From assembly GCA_944319915.1 (NCBI GenBank), contig CALUEY010000003.1, forward strand, positions 1 to 64,000: a stretch of 64,000 bases of DNA. Reading direction: 5' to 3'. The DNA comes from an uncultured Prevotella sp. GTDB taxonomy: Bacteria > Bacteroidota > Bacteroidia > Bacteroidales > Bacteroidaceae. Position 1 is the stretch's first letter. Every line of letters begins with the position of its first letter. A program made the translations under genes and the position numbers. The notes beneath the pieces are model-generated. The model saw nothing but the letters and a program-made list of their open reading frames with translations. It made no database searches and was not told where the DNA came from. This document shows, in pieces, positions 22,725-30,744 of the stretch.

Positions 22725-23026
22725 ATGCCTACACAGCCCGAGCGATGGCTGCAGGGCATGAAAATACGGGAAAAAAGGACGTTTACGAGCGTTATTCTTC
22801 CACAATCAAATCTCGCAAATTTGACCTGCATAGGAAGATACTGCAACGAAGCGTCCATGTCGGATATGTTATATCCTGTCCTGTCTCCGCCCCCACGTGG
22901 GGCGGAGAGGGGCGAATATGCAATATCTCATGACGTGGGCTGGCTTGTGTTGCTTATCCTTATGCAAGGGCAATGCGAGAGCCTGATTGTGGGATAAACA
23001 CGAAGTACAGAATCCCACGTCTTTCC
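22725..23026 (+). ncRNA. Candidate structured RNA of about 300 nt
   Basis: The stretch follows a good promoter and contains a series of perfect hairpins: CAGCC/GGCTG just after the start, GGATAT-gtt-ATATCC (22862-22876), CTCCGCCCC/GGGGCGGAG (22885-22907, 5-base loop), TTGC...CCTT-atgc-AAGG...GCAA, and a closing GACGTGGG (22932-22939) with CCCACGTC (23014-23021) followed by TTT. An open frame of 90 codons begins at 22725, but it lacks the GC3 bias of every neighbouring gene and has no signal or family motif. I therefore favour an RNA gene, or a leader of the 23092 gene; the ends are approximate. Confidence 0.45.
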
Positions 23027-23091
23027 ATTGTAAATAGAAACTTGCCTAATCTTGGGGATATATCTGTAGGCGCAACCACTAACCAACGCCT

Positions 23092-23670
23092 ATGGGCGCA
23101 CTGTTCAACATCCTGGCTCATTCCATCGGCAGCCTGTTCATAGGCTTGCTCATCACCTTTGTGGGCGTGTCCCTCATGTTCTTCATCATCAAGTCGTGGC
23201 GGCGCGGCGCTCTGTTCTCGCCGCTCAGCTTCGTCGTTGGCGCGGTGCTGTTCTGCCTGCTGGCCTACCAGTCGGTGCTGTTCTGCGGCGCGGTAACAAT
23301 AAAGTCTTACTCCGACGACGTGGAGCGGGCCATAAACGGCATGGTAGAGGGAATACCCGATGGCGTCGCCTTCAGCCAGGCCGACAGCCAGCAGCTGCTA
23401 GACAGCATCAGCAGGGAGTGGCCGCTGGTGGGCTACTACGTCAACCTGGCCGACTTCAGCGGCCACACGCCGGCCACGATAGCCTCGGCCATGGCCGACG
23501 AGCTGCGCGCCTTCATGAACCGCTTCATGCTGAGGCGCCTCGGCTGGTGCCTGCTCTTCGTGGTCGTGGGGGCCGCCGTGGTGCTCAAGACCATGCGCCA
23601 CACGTGCCTGCCGCCGGGCAGGGGAAAGGACATGGCCTACGAGCCTGAGCGCCGTATTTATGACGACTGA
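23092..23670 (+). CDS. Membrane protein of unknown function, first gene of the tubulin-like operon
   Basis: A 192-residue protein with two N-terminal TM segments (about 10-33 and 42-68), a soluble domain (about 70-145, with YSDDVERAINGMVEGIPDGV) and a third TM segment near 150-165, then a basic tail. I do not recognise a family. It lies 61 bases upstream of the tubulin-like gene in the same direction and its product is a plausible inner-membrane partner for it. The ATG at 23092 follows the TATGGGCG context; no alternative start fits the first TM better. Confidence 0.75.
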   Translation: MGALFNILAHSIGSLFIGLLITFVGVSLMFFIIKSWRRGALFSPLSFVVGAVLFCLLAYQSVLFCGAVTIKSYSDDVERAINGMVEGIPDGVAFSQADSQQLLDSISREWPLVGYYVNLADFSGHTPATIASAMADELRAFMNRFMLRRLGWCLLFVVVGAAVVLKTMRHTCLPPGRGKDMAYEPERRIYDD

Positions 23671-23731
23671 CCGGCAGAGGCCGCCACGACGGCCCGCAAT
23701 GCGAATCAACAATAACTAAAACCATACACGA

Positions 23732-26700
23732 ATGTCAAACCATCTGATTATCGGATTAGGCGGCACCGGAGGCAAAGTGATCCGCGAGCTGCGCAAGAGA
23801 GTTTATGAGGAGTTCCGCAGCAACGACCCCGGAGGCGGCGTAAACCTCGATTATGTCTACGTAGACTCATCGCCGGCCGACCTCAACGACCGCACCGGTT
23901 GGAAGGTGATGGGCAAGAGCGTGCACCTGGGCGAGGCCCAGAAGGTGAGCATCAACGGGGTGAACGCTTCCATGCTGCAGAACCTCAATATGTATCCGGG
24001 CCTTCAGTGCTTCATCAACGATAGCGACAAGAGGCTCATCGACGAGCACATGGGGCCGCTGATAACAGCCGGCATAGGTGGGCAGAGAAGGCGGCTCGGC
24101 CGCATCCTCATCGCCAACAACCTGAGCGACCGCAACAACACGCGCAACTTCGACAACGTGGTGCGCAGCGCCGTGGCGCGGCTGCAGCACGCGGAGCCGA
24201 ATGACAACGACGTTACGTTCCACATCTGTGCCGGACTTGCAGGAGGAACTGGCTCCGGCTCCATCGTCGACGCCATAGCTCAGATACGCAAGCTCTTCCC
24301 ATACGAGGAGTCGACGCACGCCTTCAAGATACGCCTTTTCCTCTACGTGCCTGAGCGCAACGTGGAGATACCGAGCCACGACAACGGCTTCTACCAGGCA
24401 AACGGCTACGCCGCGCTGCTTGAGCTTAACGCCATCAGCACCGGGCATTACGCCCCGCTCGACGTGACGGGCGAGAAAGACGTGTTCTCGCAAGACGTGC
24501 AGAGGCTGCTCGGCAGGAGCCAGGAGTCGTTCGAGGCAGCCTACATATATACTAATGTGAACGAGGCAGGCAAGAAGCTCGACCTTTCGAGCGGCCTGCC
24601 GGCGTCGGTGGCCGACTTCATGTTCCAGACCATCGTCGTGGCAAACCTCACCGGCGGCAAGGGAAAGATGGCCCGCCTCGTGGGCTGCGAGAACGACGGC
24701 GCAGGCCCGGAGCAAGACCAGGGCGGCGAGAAGAACCGCAGCAGGAAGTTCCTTTCATTCGGCATCACGCGCATAGAGTATCCCGAAACCGAGATAGCAG
24801 AGTTCGTGTCGTACAGCTATGCGGTGCAGGCCGCGCGCCAGCTGGCCTATAACCTGTGGCAAGACGGCGTTGGCTACGGCGAGTGCTCGCTCGAAGAGGT
24901 GGGCACTGGCTTCCTCGACGAAATCAAGGACAAGAAGAACCGCGAGCGGTTCCTGCTCTCCAACGCCTGCCTGACGCTGGCCAAGCCCATCATCGAGGGG
25001 CCAAACACCAAGCGGTGGCGCGACTTCAGCATCACCTGGGAGGAGCGGATGCAGCAGGATGCAGGCCTCGTGCAGAAACAGTTTGAGAAGAAACAGTGGT
25101 TTGCCGAGTTCACCAAGTTTGCCGACAACTACTACAACGAGAGCTTCCGCGCCCACGGCGTGAAAAAGTTCTACGACATACAGCGCGAGCAGATAAGGGG
25201 TTACGCGCGCCACATACGCCGCCACATAGAGAAGATACTGTTCGACGAGTGGGCCAGCGGCACCAAGGACAGCAAGAGCGTGCTTGAGATTGAGAAGTAT
25301 GCCCAGCTGCTTCGGGGCGACTGCTCGGACCGCATCACCACGTTCAAGCAGCAGATAGGCAACATGGAGGCAGAGCTTCAGGAGTTTGCGCAGAAGATAA
25401 AGGTGGCCAATACGGAGTGGGAGGCCATAGGATGGCTTAAGGACGCGCTCACCAACGCATCGTCGAAAGTGTTTGCTTCCTACAAGTCGGCCAAGTGCAA
25501 CTACTACATCACGGCCACGAGGATGGAGGCATACCAGTTCGGCATCAGCCTCTTGCAGGAGATAGTGGTGGAGCTCGGCAACATGATTGAGGGCATCAAG
25601 GCGTTCAAGGACGAGCTTAATGCCGTGCTCAAGGTAGTTGCCGCGCAGGCCGAGTCGAAGTGCCAGAAGAGCGCCATGGGCGACGAGGCCATAATAAAGA
25701 AGTACGATCCCGACAAGGTTCGCCAGCTTGTCCACCAGTATACCGTAAACTTCGCCTACCAGAACGACAACGCCGCCGAGATACGCTCGCGCATGATAGC
25801 GAGCCTGGGCGAGGACGGCGAGCGCACGTTTGCCAACCTCTACTCGTCGGTAGACTTCGACACGGCCTCAGACATCATCCTCGACACCTGCACGAAGAAC
25901 GCCCGCGCGGCCATGGAAGACACCGCCAACAGCGACCCGCTGATGAAGATGGTGGGCGTGAACATACTCGACAAGCTGAAGAACGAGCTTAACTCCGACG
26001 AGAAGATAGAGGCATTCGTTAAGCAGGCCGTGGCGAGCGCCATGCCCTACGTGCAGCTTAACGCTGAAGAAACCAACAAGGTGATTGCCGGCAATGAGGG
26101 CGGCATGATGACCATGGTGCAGCTGGCCCTGCCCAAGGCCGGCAGCGACTCTACGCAAGCCTTTGTCAACAAGCTGCTCGACGCTTTCGCCCAAACCGTT
26201 CCGGGCTTCGTCCCTAAGTCCGACGGCGACTTGTCGGAGAATTTCAAGCAAAACCAGATAGTGGTGGTTTGCGCCAAGGCCGGCTTCCCCATCCGCTACG
26301 CCGAGAACCTGAAGGTGCTCAAGGACCGCTACGACCGCCTGCTGGCAGCCCCGCAGGGCGCGCTCAACCGCATGGTGCTCCACACGGAGAGCTTTGCCAA
26401 GCCGTTGCCGCCGCTCTTCGAGTTGGACTCGCGCGAGATAATGCACAGCGTGAAGAAGCCGCTCATGCTGGCCTTCGCCATGCAGCTGGTGCAGCCGCAG
26501 CAAGACCCCACCACGGGCGAGCGGTTCTTTGCGATGAACATTCCCGACGATGTATTCGGCGACAACTGGGTGAAGCTCAGCAAGGATTTCGCCGGATGCC
26601 TCGACGTGCTGGCCCACGACTTCAAGAAGTTCACGCTGCTCAGCCAGCAGGTTGACGCCGCGTTGGGCAAGCAGGCGCGCAGCAACGAGCAGAAGGCCGC

Positions 26701-26839
26701 CATGCGCAAGGCCGTGGGCGGCGTGGTGCAGCAGGTAATCCTGCCCACCATGTGCGAGGGAAACCAGTTCGACCCGAAGTACGCCGAGTACAAGAAGCTG
26801 GCCATGGAGATATTCGACAAGGAGCTGAAAGACCTCTGA
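23732..26839 (+). CDS. Tubulin-like (tubulin/FtsZ superfamily) protein, 1035 residues
   Basis: A large cytoplasmic protein of the tubulin-like family (Tubulin_2 type). The N-terminal nucleotide-binding half starts IIGLGGTGGKVIREL (6-20) and contains the superfamily signature AGLAGGTGSGS (167-177), the equivalent of the tubulin/FtsZ GGGTGSG loop; AGIGGQRRRLGR (113-124) is another Gly-rich loop. From about residue 400 the protein is mostly helical, with Glu/Lys-rich segments (about 440-580), and the last ~130 residues are also helical. FtsZ is 380-450 residues, so the extension is about 600. It likely polymerises with GTP and recruits the membrane and exported proteins encoded alongside; its function is not established. 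Confidence 0.85.
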   Translation: MSNHLIIGLGGTGGKVIRELRKRVYEEFRSNDPGGGVNLDYVYVDSSPADLNDRTGWKVMGKSVHLGEAQKVSINGVNASMLQNLNMYPGLQCFINDSDKRLIDEHMGPLITAGIGGQRRRLGRILIANNLSDRNNTRNFDNVVRSAVARLQHAEPNDNDVTFHICAGLAGGTGSGSIVDAIAQIRKLFPYEESTHAFKIRLFLYVPERNVEIPSHDNGFYQANGYAALLELNAISTGHYAPLDVTGEKDVFSQDVQRLLGRSQESFEAAYIYTNVNEAGKKLDLSSGLPASVADFMFQTIVVANLTGGKGKMARLVGCENDGAGPEQDQGGEKNRSRKFLSFGITRIEYPETEIAEFVSYSYAVQAARQLAYNLWQDGVGYGECSLEEVGTGFLDEIKDKKNRERFLLSNACLTLAKPIIEGPNTKRWRDFSITWEERMQQDAGLVQKQFEKKQWFAEFTKFADNYYNESFRAHGVKKFYDIQREQIRGYARHIRRHIEKILFDEWASGTKDSKSVLEIEKYAQLLRGDCSDRITTFKQQIGNMEAELQEFAQKIKVANTEWEAIGWLKDALTNASSKVFASYKSAKCNYYITATRMEAYQFGISLLQEIVVELGNMIEGIKAFKDELNAVLKVVAAQAESKCQKSAMGDEAIIKKYDPDKVRQLVHQYTVNFAYQNDNAAEIRSRMIASLGEDGERTFANLYSSVDFDTASDIILDTCTKNARAAMEDTANSDPLMKMVGVNILDKLKNELNSDEKIEAFVKQAVASAMPYVQLNAEETNKVIAGNEGGMMTMVQLALPKAGSDSTQAFVNKLLDAFAQTVPGFVPKSDGDLSENFKQNQIVVVCAKAGFPIRYAENLKVLKDRYDRLLAAPQGALNRMVLHTESFAKPLPPLFELDSREIMHSVKKPLMLAFAMQLVQPQQDPTTGERFFAMNIPDDVFGDNWVKLSKDFAGCLDVLAHDFKKFTLLSQQVDAALGKQARSNEQKAAMRKAVGGVVQQVILPTMCEGNQFDPKYAEYKKLAMEIFDKELKDL

Positions 26840-26948
26840 CGCAGCCGCGGCCCGCCCCGGCCCGAGCGGCAGGGGCGGGCCGTTGGCCATGCCGAAATAT
26901 TATTACAAAGGCCCTCGCGCAGCCCCCTGCGGGGCGTTTGGGCTTGCA

Positions 26949-27027
26949 ATACGTGCCGTTTCGCATTGCCAAACGTGCCGTTTTGCAGCCTGATATAGGC
27001 CGTTTCGCAATATAAAACGGTATGTAT
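26949..27027. repeat. 79-bp four-unit array of 22-bp-period palindromes (copy C), inside the tubulin-like operon
   Basis: Units start at 26949, 26971, 26993 and 27015 at an exact 22-base period; a degenerate half-unit is in phase at 26927. The array fills much of the 313-base gap between the tubulin-like gene and the MORN gene; no gene or promoter box is seen in the rest of that gap. Confidence 0.82.
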
Positions 27028-27152
27028 GGCAACGCGCTGTGGCTCAGGTGCTTGCGCCAATAGGCAGGCGCAGGCAAATATTATTACAAATCAGGAGCGG
27101 CCAAGGCTGCCGCGGCAACAAGCAACCAATAACAACCAACAACAATAAAGCA

Positions 27153-27824
27153 ATGGCAAAGAAAATTGGAATATGTCGCGACGAAGAGTGCGATATGTTT
27201 AATGTGCAGCAGGAAGCTGAGAAGACAAACTTCGTTTGCAAGGAGTGCGGAAAGCCCCTCATGCCGTTCGACGGCGGCGGGGATAGCGGCTTCAGCAAAT
27301 GGTGGAACGAGCACAAGCGCCAGGTTCTCATTGGCGTGGGCGCGCTTGTGGTGGTAGGAGGAGGCGTGTGGGGAGGCATGGCAGCCTTCTCTGGCGGCGA
27401 TGACAAGGCCGGGGCACCGGTGGAGACGCCCGCCCCGAAGCCCGCCACCGTGGCAGCCGACACTGCCGCTGCCGCCGACACCGCCGCTGCGGCTCCCGCT
27501 GCGGCACCCGCCGTGCAGGCCGAGCCTGCGCCAGAGCCTGCCGCCAAGCCAGAGGCAAAGCCCTCGCGCCGTCCCGCCGCCCCGCAGGTGCAAAACGGGC
27601 GCGGGCGCGTAGACCTTGGCTATGGCATCTATGAGGGCGACCTGAAGAACGGCCAGCCCCACGGCTATGGCACGATAACCTACACGAGGCAGCACAAGAT
27701 TGTAAGCTCTAAGGACTTTGTCGCCAACCCCGGCGACCGCTTTGAGGGCGACTTCCGCGACGGCCGCATCAGCGGCATTGGCTACTGGCACCACGGCGAC
27801 GAACAGACGGCCATAAAGCCATGA
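27153..27824 (+). CDS. Zinc-ribbon, single-TM, MORN-repeat protein
   Basis: A 223-residue bitopic protein. An N-terminal four-Cys zinc ribbon (Cys8, Cys13, Cys29, Cys32; C-x4-C and C-x2-C) is followed by a TM helix (about 58-79), a Pro/Ala/Glu-rich linker of about 70 residues and C-terminal MORN-type repeats (YEGDLKNGQPHGYGTI and FEGDFRDGRISGIGYW). The arrangement places the ribbon in the cytoplasm and the MORN part outside the inner membrane, so it could connect the tubulin-like protein with the exported proteins. I use the ATG at 27153; an upstream in-frame start would add a non-conserved 38-residue tail read from the repeat-flanking DNA. The 3' end overlaps the next gene as ATGA. Confidence 0.82.
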   Translation: MAKKIGICRDEECDMFNVQQEAEKTNFVCKECGKPLMPFDGGGDSGFSKWWNEHKRQVLIGVGALVVVGGGVWGGMAAFSGGDDKAGAPVETPAPKPATVAADTAAAADTAAAAPAAAPAVQAEPAPEPAAKPEAKPSRRPAAPQVQNGRGRVDLGYGIYEGDLKNGQPHGYGTITYTRQHKIVSSKDFVANPGDRFEGDFRDGRISGIGYWHHGDEQTAIKP

Positions 27825-28930
27825 GTGCCTTGAGGCATATCGCGCTGGCGTTGGCATTGGCCGGAGCTGCCATCGCCGCCGCGTCGCCACCATTCGCCAC
27901 CAAGCGGCTGGCCCGCATAGCCGCAGCAGTGGGCGTGAGCGTACCCGACGGGGCCGTCATTGGCATGGCCGACGACAGCACGTGGACTTACCGTGGCCGC
28001 CGGTTGCGGGTGCGCACCAACGCCTTTGGCGAGGTGTCGCACGTGGGCTACCGCCTTTTCGACAGCCGCATGGCCGATGCTTACCGCCCCATGGCACTGC
28101 TCGACTTCCTTGAGCGTTACGCCCTGGAACTCGACCTCCGCCTCGACCTCCGCGAGCCTGCCGCCCGCATGGCCATCGACAAGGTGGCGTGCGTGAGCGG
28201 CACGGCAGCTATGCTTGCCGAGGTAGGCCCTGGCGCGCCTTTCACCGTAGAGGAGATAGAGCGGCGGATGTACCGCGTGGGGTGGACGGTAGGGGGCCGC
28301 AGGCTTGCGCTTACGTTCCCCGCCGACTGCCAGCTGATGCTTGGCGCCGACGCTGCCGAGCTTGAGGACATCTTCGTGCGCAACGTCAGGCGGGCCGAGC
28401 CGCTGGCCGACAGCGCCGCCCTCGCCCCATGGGCTGCGGCAAAGACGTACCGCTCCGGGGGCTATGTGGTGGCCGAGGGTGGGCAGTTTCTGAGCAAGCT
28501 CATACGCGCCGACCTCTACCTGGCCGAGGGCAAGGCCGGGGCAAGGCCGCTGGCCGACCCGCGCAAGCCCGTGCAAACGGCCACCAACCTGTTCCTCACT
28601 GGCATTGCCGAGCGGCCAACGCCGCTCAGGCTCACCGTCAACCGCTACGGCTACAGCTCCACCAAGGCCGACGTAACGCTCCAGCAGTTCGTAGCCCTGT
28701 GCCTGGGCGAGGGTTGCCGCCTCTACGTAGGCGTGAAGACGCACACCGACAAGGAGCTGACCGCCACCATATTCGCCCTCAACACCAAGCTGGCCTACAG
28801 CCACGTGCTCAGCATAAGGCTGCCTCTGGGTATGCTATCGGGCGGGGATGGTGCGGCCGAGGCCACGGCCTATGCCTACATACCACTGCAGAATGTCACC
28901 GAAGACTTCTTTACCAAGGACTTAAAATGA
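27821..28930 (+). CDS. Exported protein of unknown function (tubulin-like operon)
   Basis: A 369-residue protein with an N-terminal signal peptide (MSALRHIALALALAGAAIAA, cleavage near residue 21). I recognise no domain; the middle has SGTAAMLAEVGPGAPFTVEE and the C-terminal part repeated beta-like segments (LRLTVNRYGYSSTKADVTL). It is probably periplasmic. Its ATG overlaps the MORN gene by four bases, so the two are co-translated, which ties it to the membrane protein functionally. Seven bases separate it from the next gene. Confidence 0.75.
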   Translation: MSALRHIALALALAGAAIAAASPPFATKRLARIAAAVGVSVPDGAVIGMADDSTWTYRGRRLRVRTNAFGEVSHVGYRLFDSRMADAYRPMALLDFLERYALELDLRLDLREPAARMAIDKVACVSGTAAMLAEVGPGAPFTVEEIERRMYRVGWTVGGRRLALTFPADCQLMLGADAAELEDIFVRNVRRAEPLADSAALAPWAAAKTYRSGGYVVAEGGQFLSKLIRADLYLAEGKAGARPLADPRKPVQTATNLFLTGIAERPTPLRLTVNRYGYSSTKADVTLQQFVALCLGEGCRLYVGVKTHTDKELTATIFALNTKLAYSHVLSIRLPLGMLSGGDGAAEATAYAYIPLQNVTEDFFTKDLK

Positions 28931-28937
28931 CAAAGCT

Positions 28938-29660
28938 ATGAAAGGAATACGCTTCCTGGCGGCCATCGCCGCCTGCCTCATGGTTGCCGTGGCCATGGCC
29001 GACGACACCGACGAGGCAAAGAAAAAGATAAACAGCATCAAGAAGAACAGCAGCTATCTCTACGCAGAGGTGACAGCCGCCACTGCCGACGAGGCGCGCT
29101 CGCTGGCAGAGGAGATACTCTACGCCGAGATAAACAAGTGGGCAGCCGGGCAGAAGAAACTGCGCAACAGCCCGGGCCTGGCCGTGAACAACAAGCAGGC
29201 GCTGTGGACCACCATGTCGCTGCCGCGCGGCAATATGTTCCGCTCGTTCATCTATGTGAAGAAGAGCGACATACTGCCGGTAGCCAACTCGGAGGTGATA
29301 GCCAACCCCGCCGCCGCTGAAGACAGGCAGGCCACAGGCGAGGAGGCACAGCCCGGGCTGGTGTCCACGGTGGCTCCGGTGGTGCCTGAGGCCGTGGCCG
29401 AGCTGATGAAGTATGCTGACTACAAGCCCATGGCCGAGCGGATAATGCGCATGAAGGCCGAGGGCAAGGTGGCAAGCTACGACTACTACGCCCAGTTGCC
29501 CAACCCCGAGGCCTGCTACCTCGCCATCTACAGCCGCGAAGGCAAGCTCGTGGCCTTCCTCTCGCCGGGCAGCGAGCGCGTCAACCTCGCCACAGGCAAG
29601 CCCGACAAGGTGGCCAACTACAGCGGGCATGGCGCGCTGGGCTTTATCGTTAACGAATAA
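28938..29660 (+). CDS. Exported protein of unknown function (tubulin-like operon)
   Basis: A 240-residue protein with a signal peptide (residues 1-21, ending VAVAMA before DDTDEA). The first mature part (SSYLYAEVTAATADEARSLAEEIL) looks like the alpha/beta domain found in several short exported Bacteroidetes proteins, and the C-terminal part (ASYDYYAQLPNPEACYLAIY, then SGHGALGFIV) forms a second compact region. An Ala/Pro/Glu-rich linker joins them. No catalytic motif is evident. It is spaced 7 and 20 bases from its neighbours. Confidence 0.72.
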   Translation: MKGIRFLAAIAACLMVAVAMADDTDEAKKKINSIKKNSSYLYAEVTAATADEARSLAEEILYAEINKWAAGQKKLRNSPGLAVNNKQALWTTMSLPRGNMFRSFIYVKKSDILPVANSEVIANPAAAEDRQATGEEAQPGLVSTVAPVVPEAVAELMKYADYKPMAERIMRMKAEGKVASYDYYAQLPNPEACYLAIYSREGKLVAFLSPGSERVNLATGKPDKVANYSGHGALGFIVNE

Positions 29661-29680
29661 CTGACGCACAATAGGACAAT

Positions 29681-30715
29681 ATGAAAGCAATCAAGACAAT
29701 GAGAAACAAGGCTGCCGCGCTGGCCATGGCCATGCTCGGCCTGCTCGCCCCGACCGCCGCCATGGCCGAGGAGATAGGCGTGACGCTGCTCACCGACGAG
29801 GGCGTGGAGCGCCCGCTGGCCATAGGCACGGCCGAGCGTAACCTCAGCGTGGTGCTCAGCGAGATCAACAGGGCGCAGGACGCGAAGACCATACTCACCA
29901 CCAAGGGCCTGCCCATGGACGACTTCTCGCTAAAGTCGCTGCTGCGCATCTGGGCCGTGACGCCCTTCTACTGCGACGACTCGGAGGTGGTGGAGCGCGT
30001 GTGGGTGTTTAAGGACGGCTCGATGATGGTGAGCCACATACCACTTATCATCACCCCGGAGGGCGAGGAGTTCGGCCTTGGCACCTATCAGGAGGCAGTG
30101 GTGGAGTTCGATCCGCAGGGAAACATCACCGACTTCCGCTTCGCCCTCGACGCGCAGACGTCAGAGAGCATGGAGCGCTGCGGCTCGGTGGTTGACAAGG
30201 AGAAGCAGATGGTGATACTGCAGTACGTGGAGCGCTTCCGCACGGCCTACAACCAGAAGGACATACAGACCATTGAGAGGATGTTCAGCGACGACGCCCT
30301 CATCATCACCGGCAAGGTAGTGATGACCCGGCCCAGCGAGATGAAGCCTGCGCAAGCCAAGGTTGAGTATACCAAGCAAAACAAGCAGCAGTACATCACC
30401 AACCTAAGGAAAGCATTCCACCGCAACAAGTGGATCGACGTGAAGTTCTCGCAGATAGGCGACGGCGACGACGCCGGCGGTTGCCCGGGCATCACCCGCT
30501 CGCAGAAAGACCCCACAAAGTATGGCGTGCGCCTGCGCCAGGAGTGGCGCTCGAGCACTTACAGCGACGAGGGCTACCTCTTCCTGCTCTGGGATTTCCC
30601 CGAGGATGGCGGCGACCCGATAATCCACGTGCGCACGTGGCAGCCCGAGATGGTGGGCGGGGTGAGGCAGCAGCCCGACAAGGACATAACCACCCTGGCG
30701 GGCTTCGACCTCTGA
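29681..30715 (+). CDS. Exported NTF2-like protein (tubulin-like operon)
   Basis: A 344-residue protein with a signal peptide (hydrophobic AAALAMAMLGLLAPTAAMA, cleavage before EEIG) and a mature region of two parts: a beta-rich N-terminal half and a region about 180-320 starting VERFRTAYNQKDIQTIERMF, typical of NTF2/SnoaL-like folds. There are no evident catalytic residues. I keep the ATG at 29681; ATG 29699 is six codons in and also precedes the signal peptide. It is likely periplasmic. Confidence 0.72.
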   Translation: MKAIKTMRNKAAALAMAMLGLLAPTAAMAEEIGVTLLTDEGVERPLAIGTAERNLSVVLSEINRAQDAKTILTTKGLPMDDFSLKSLLRIWAVTPFYCDDSEVVERVWVFKDGSMMVSHIPLIITPEGEEFGLGTYQEAVVEFDPQGNITDFRFALDAQTSESMERCGSVVDKEKQMVILQYVERFRTAYNQKDIQTIERMFSDDALIITGKVVMTRPSEMKPAQAKVEYTKQNKQQYITNLRKAFHRNKWIDVKFSQIGDGDDAGGCPGITRSQKDPTKYGVRLRQEWRSSTYSDEGYLFLLWDFPEDGGDPIIHVRTWQPEMVGGVRQQPDKDITTLAGFDL

Positions 30716-30744
30716 TGGTACATTGACACATAACGCATACATAC

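Noticed and set aside
22682..22997. Short overlapping + strand frames of 83 and 90 codons as protein genes.
   Set aside because: No GC3 bias, no signal peptide or motif, and the DNA is full of hairpins; an RNA explanation fits better, though the 90-codon frame at 22725 cannot be excluded.
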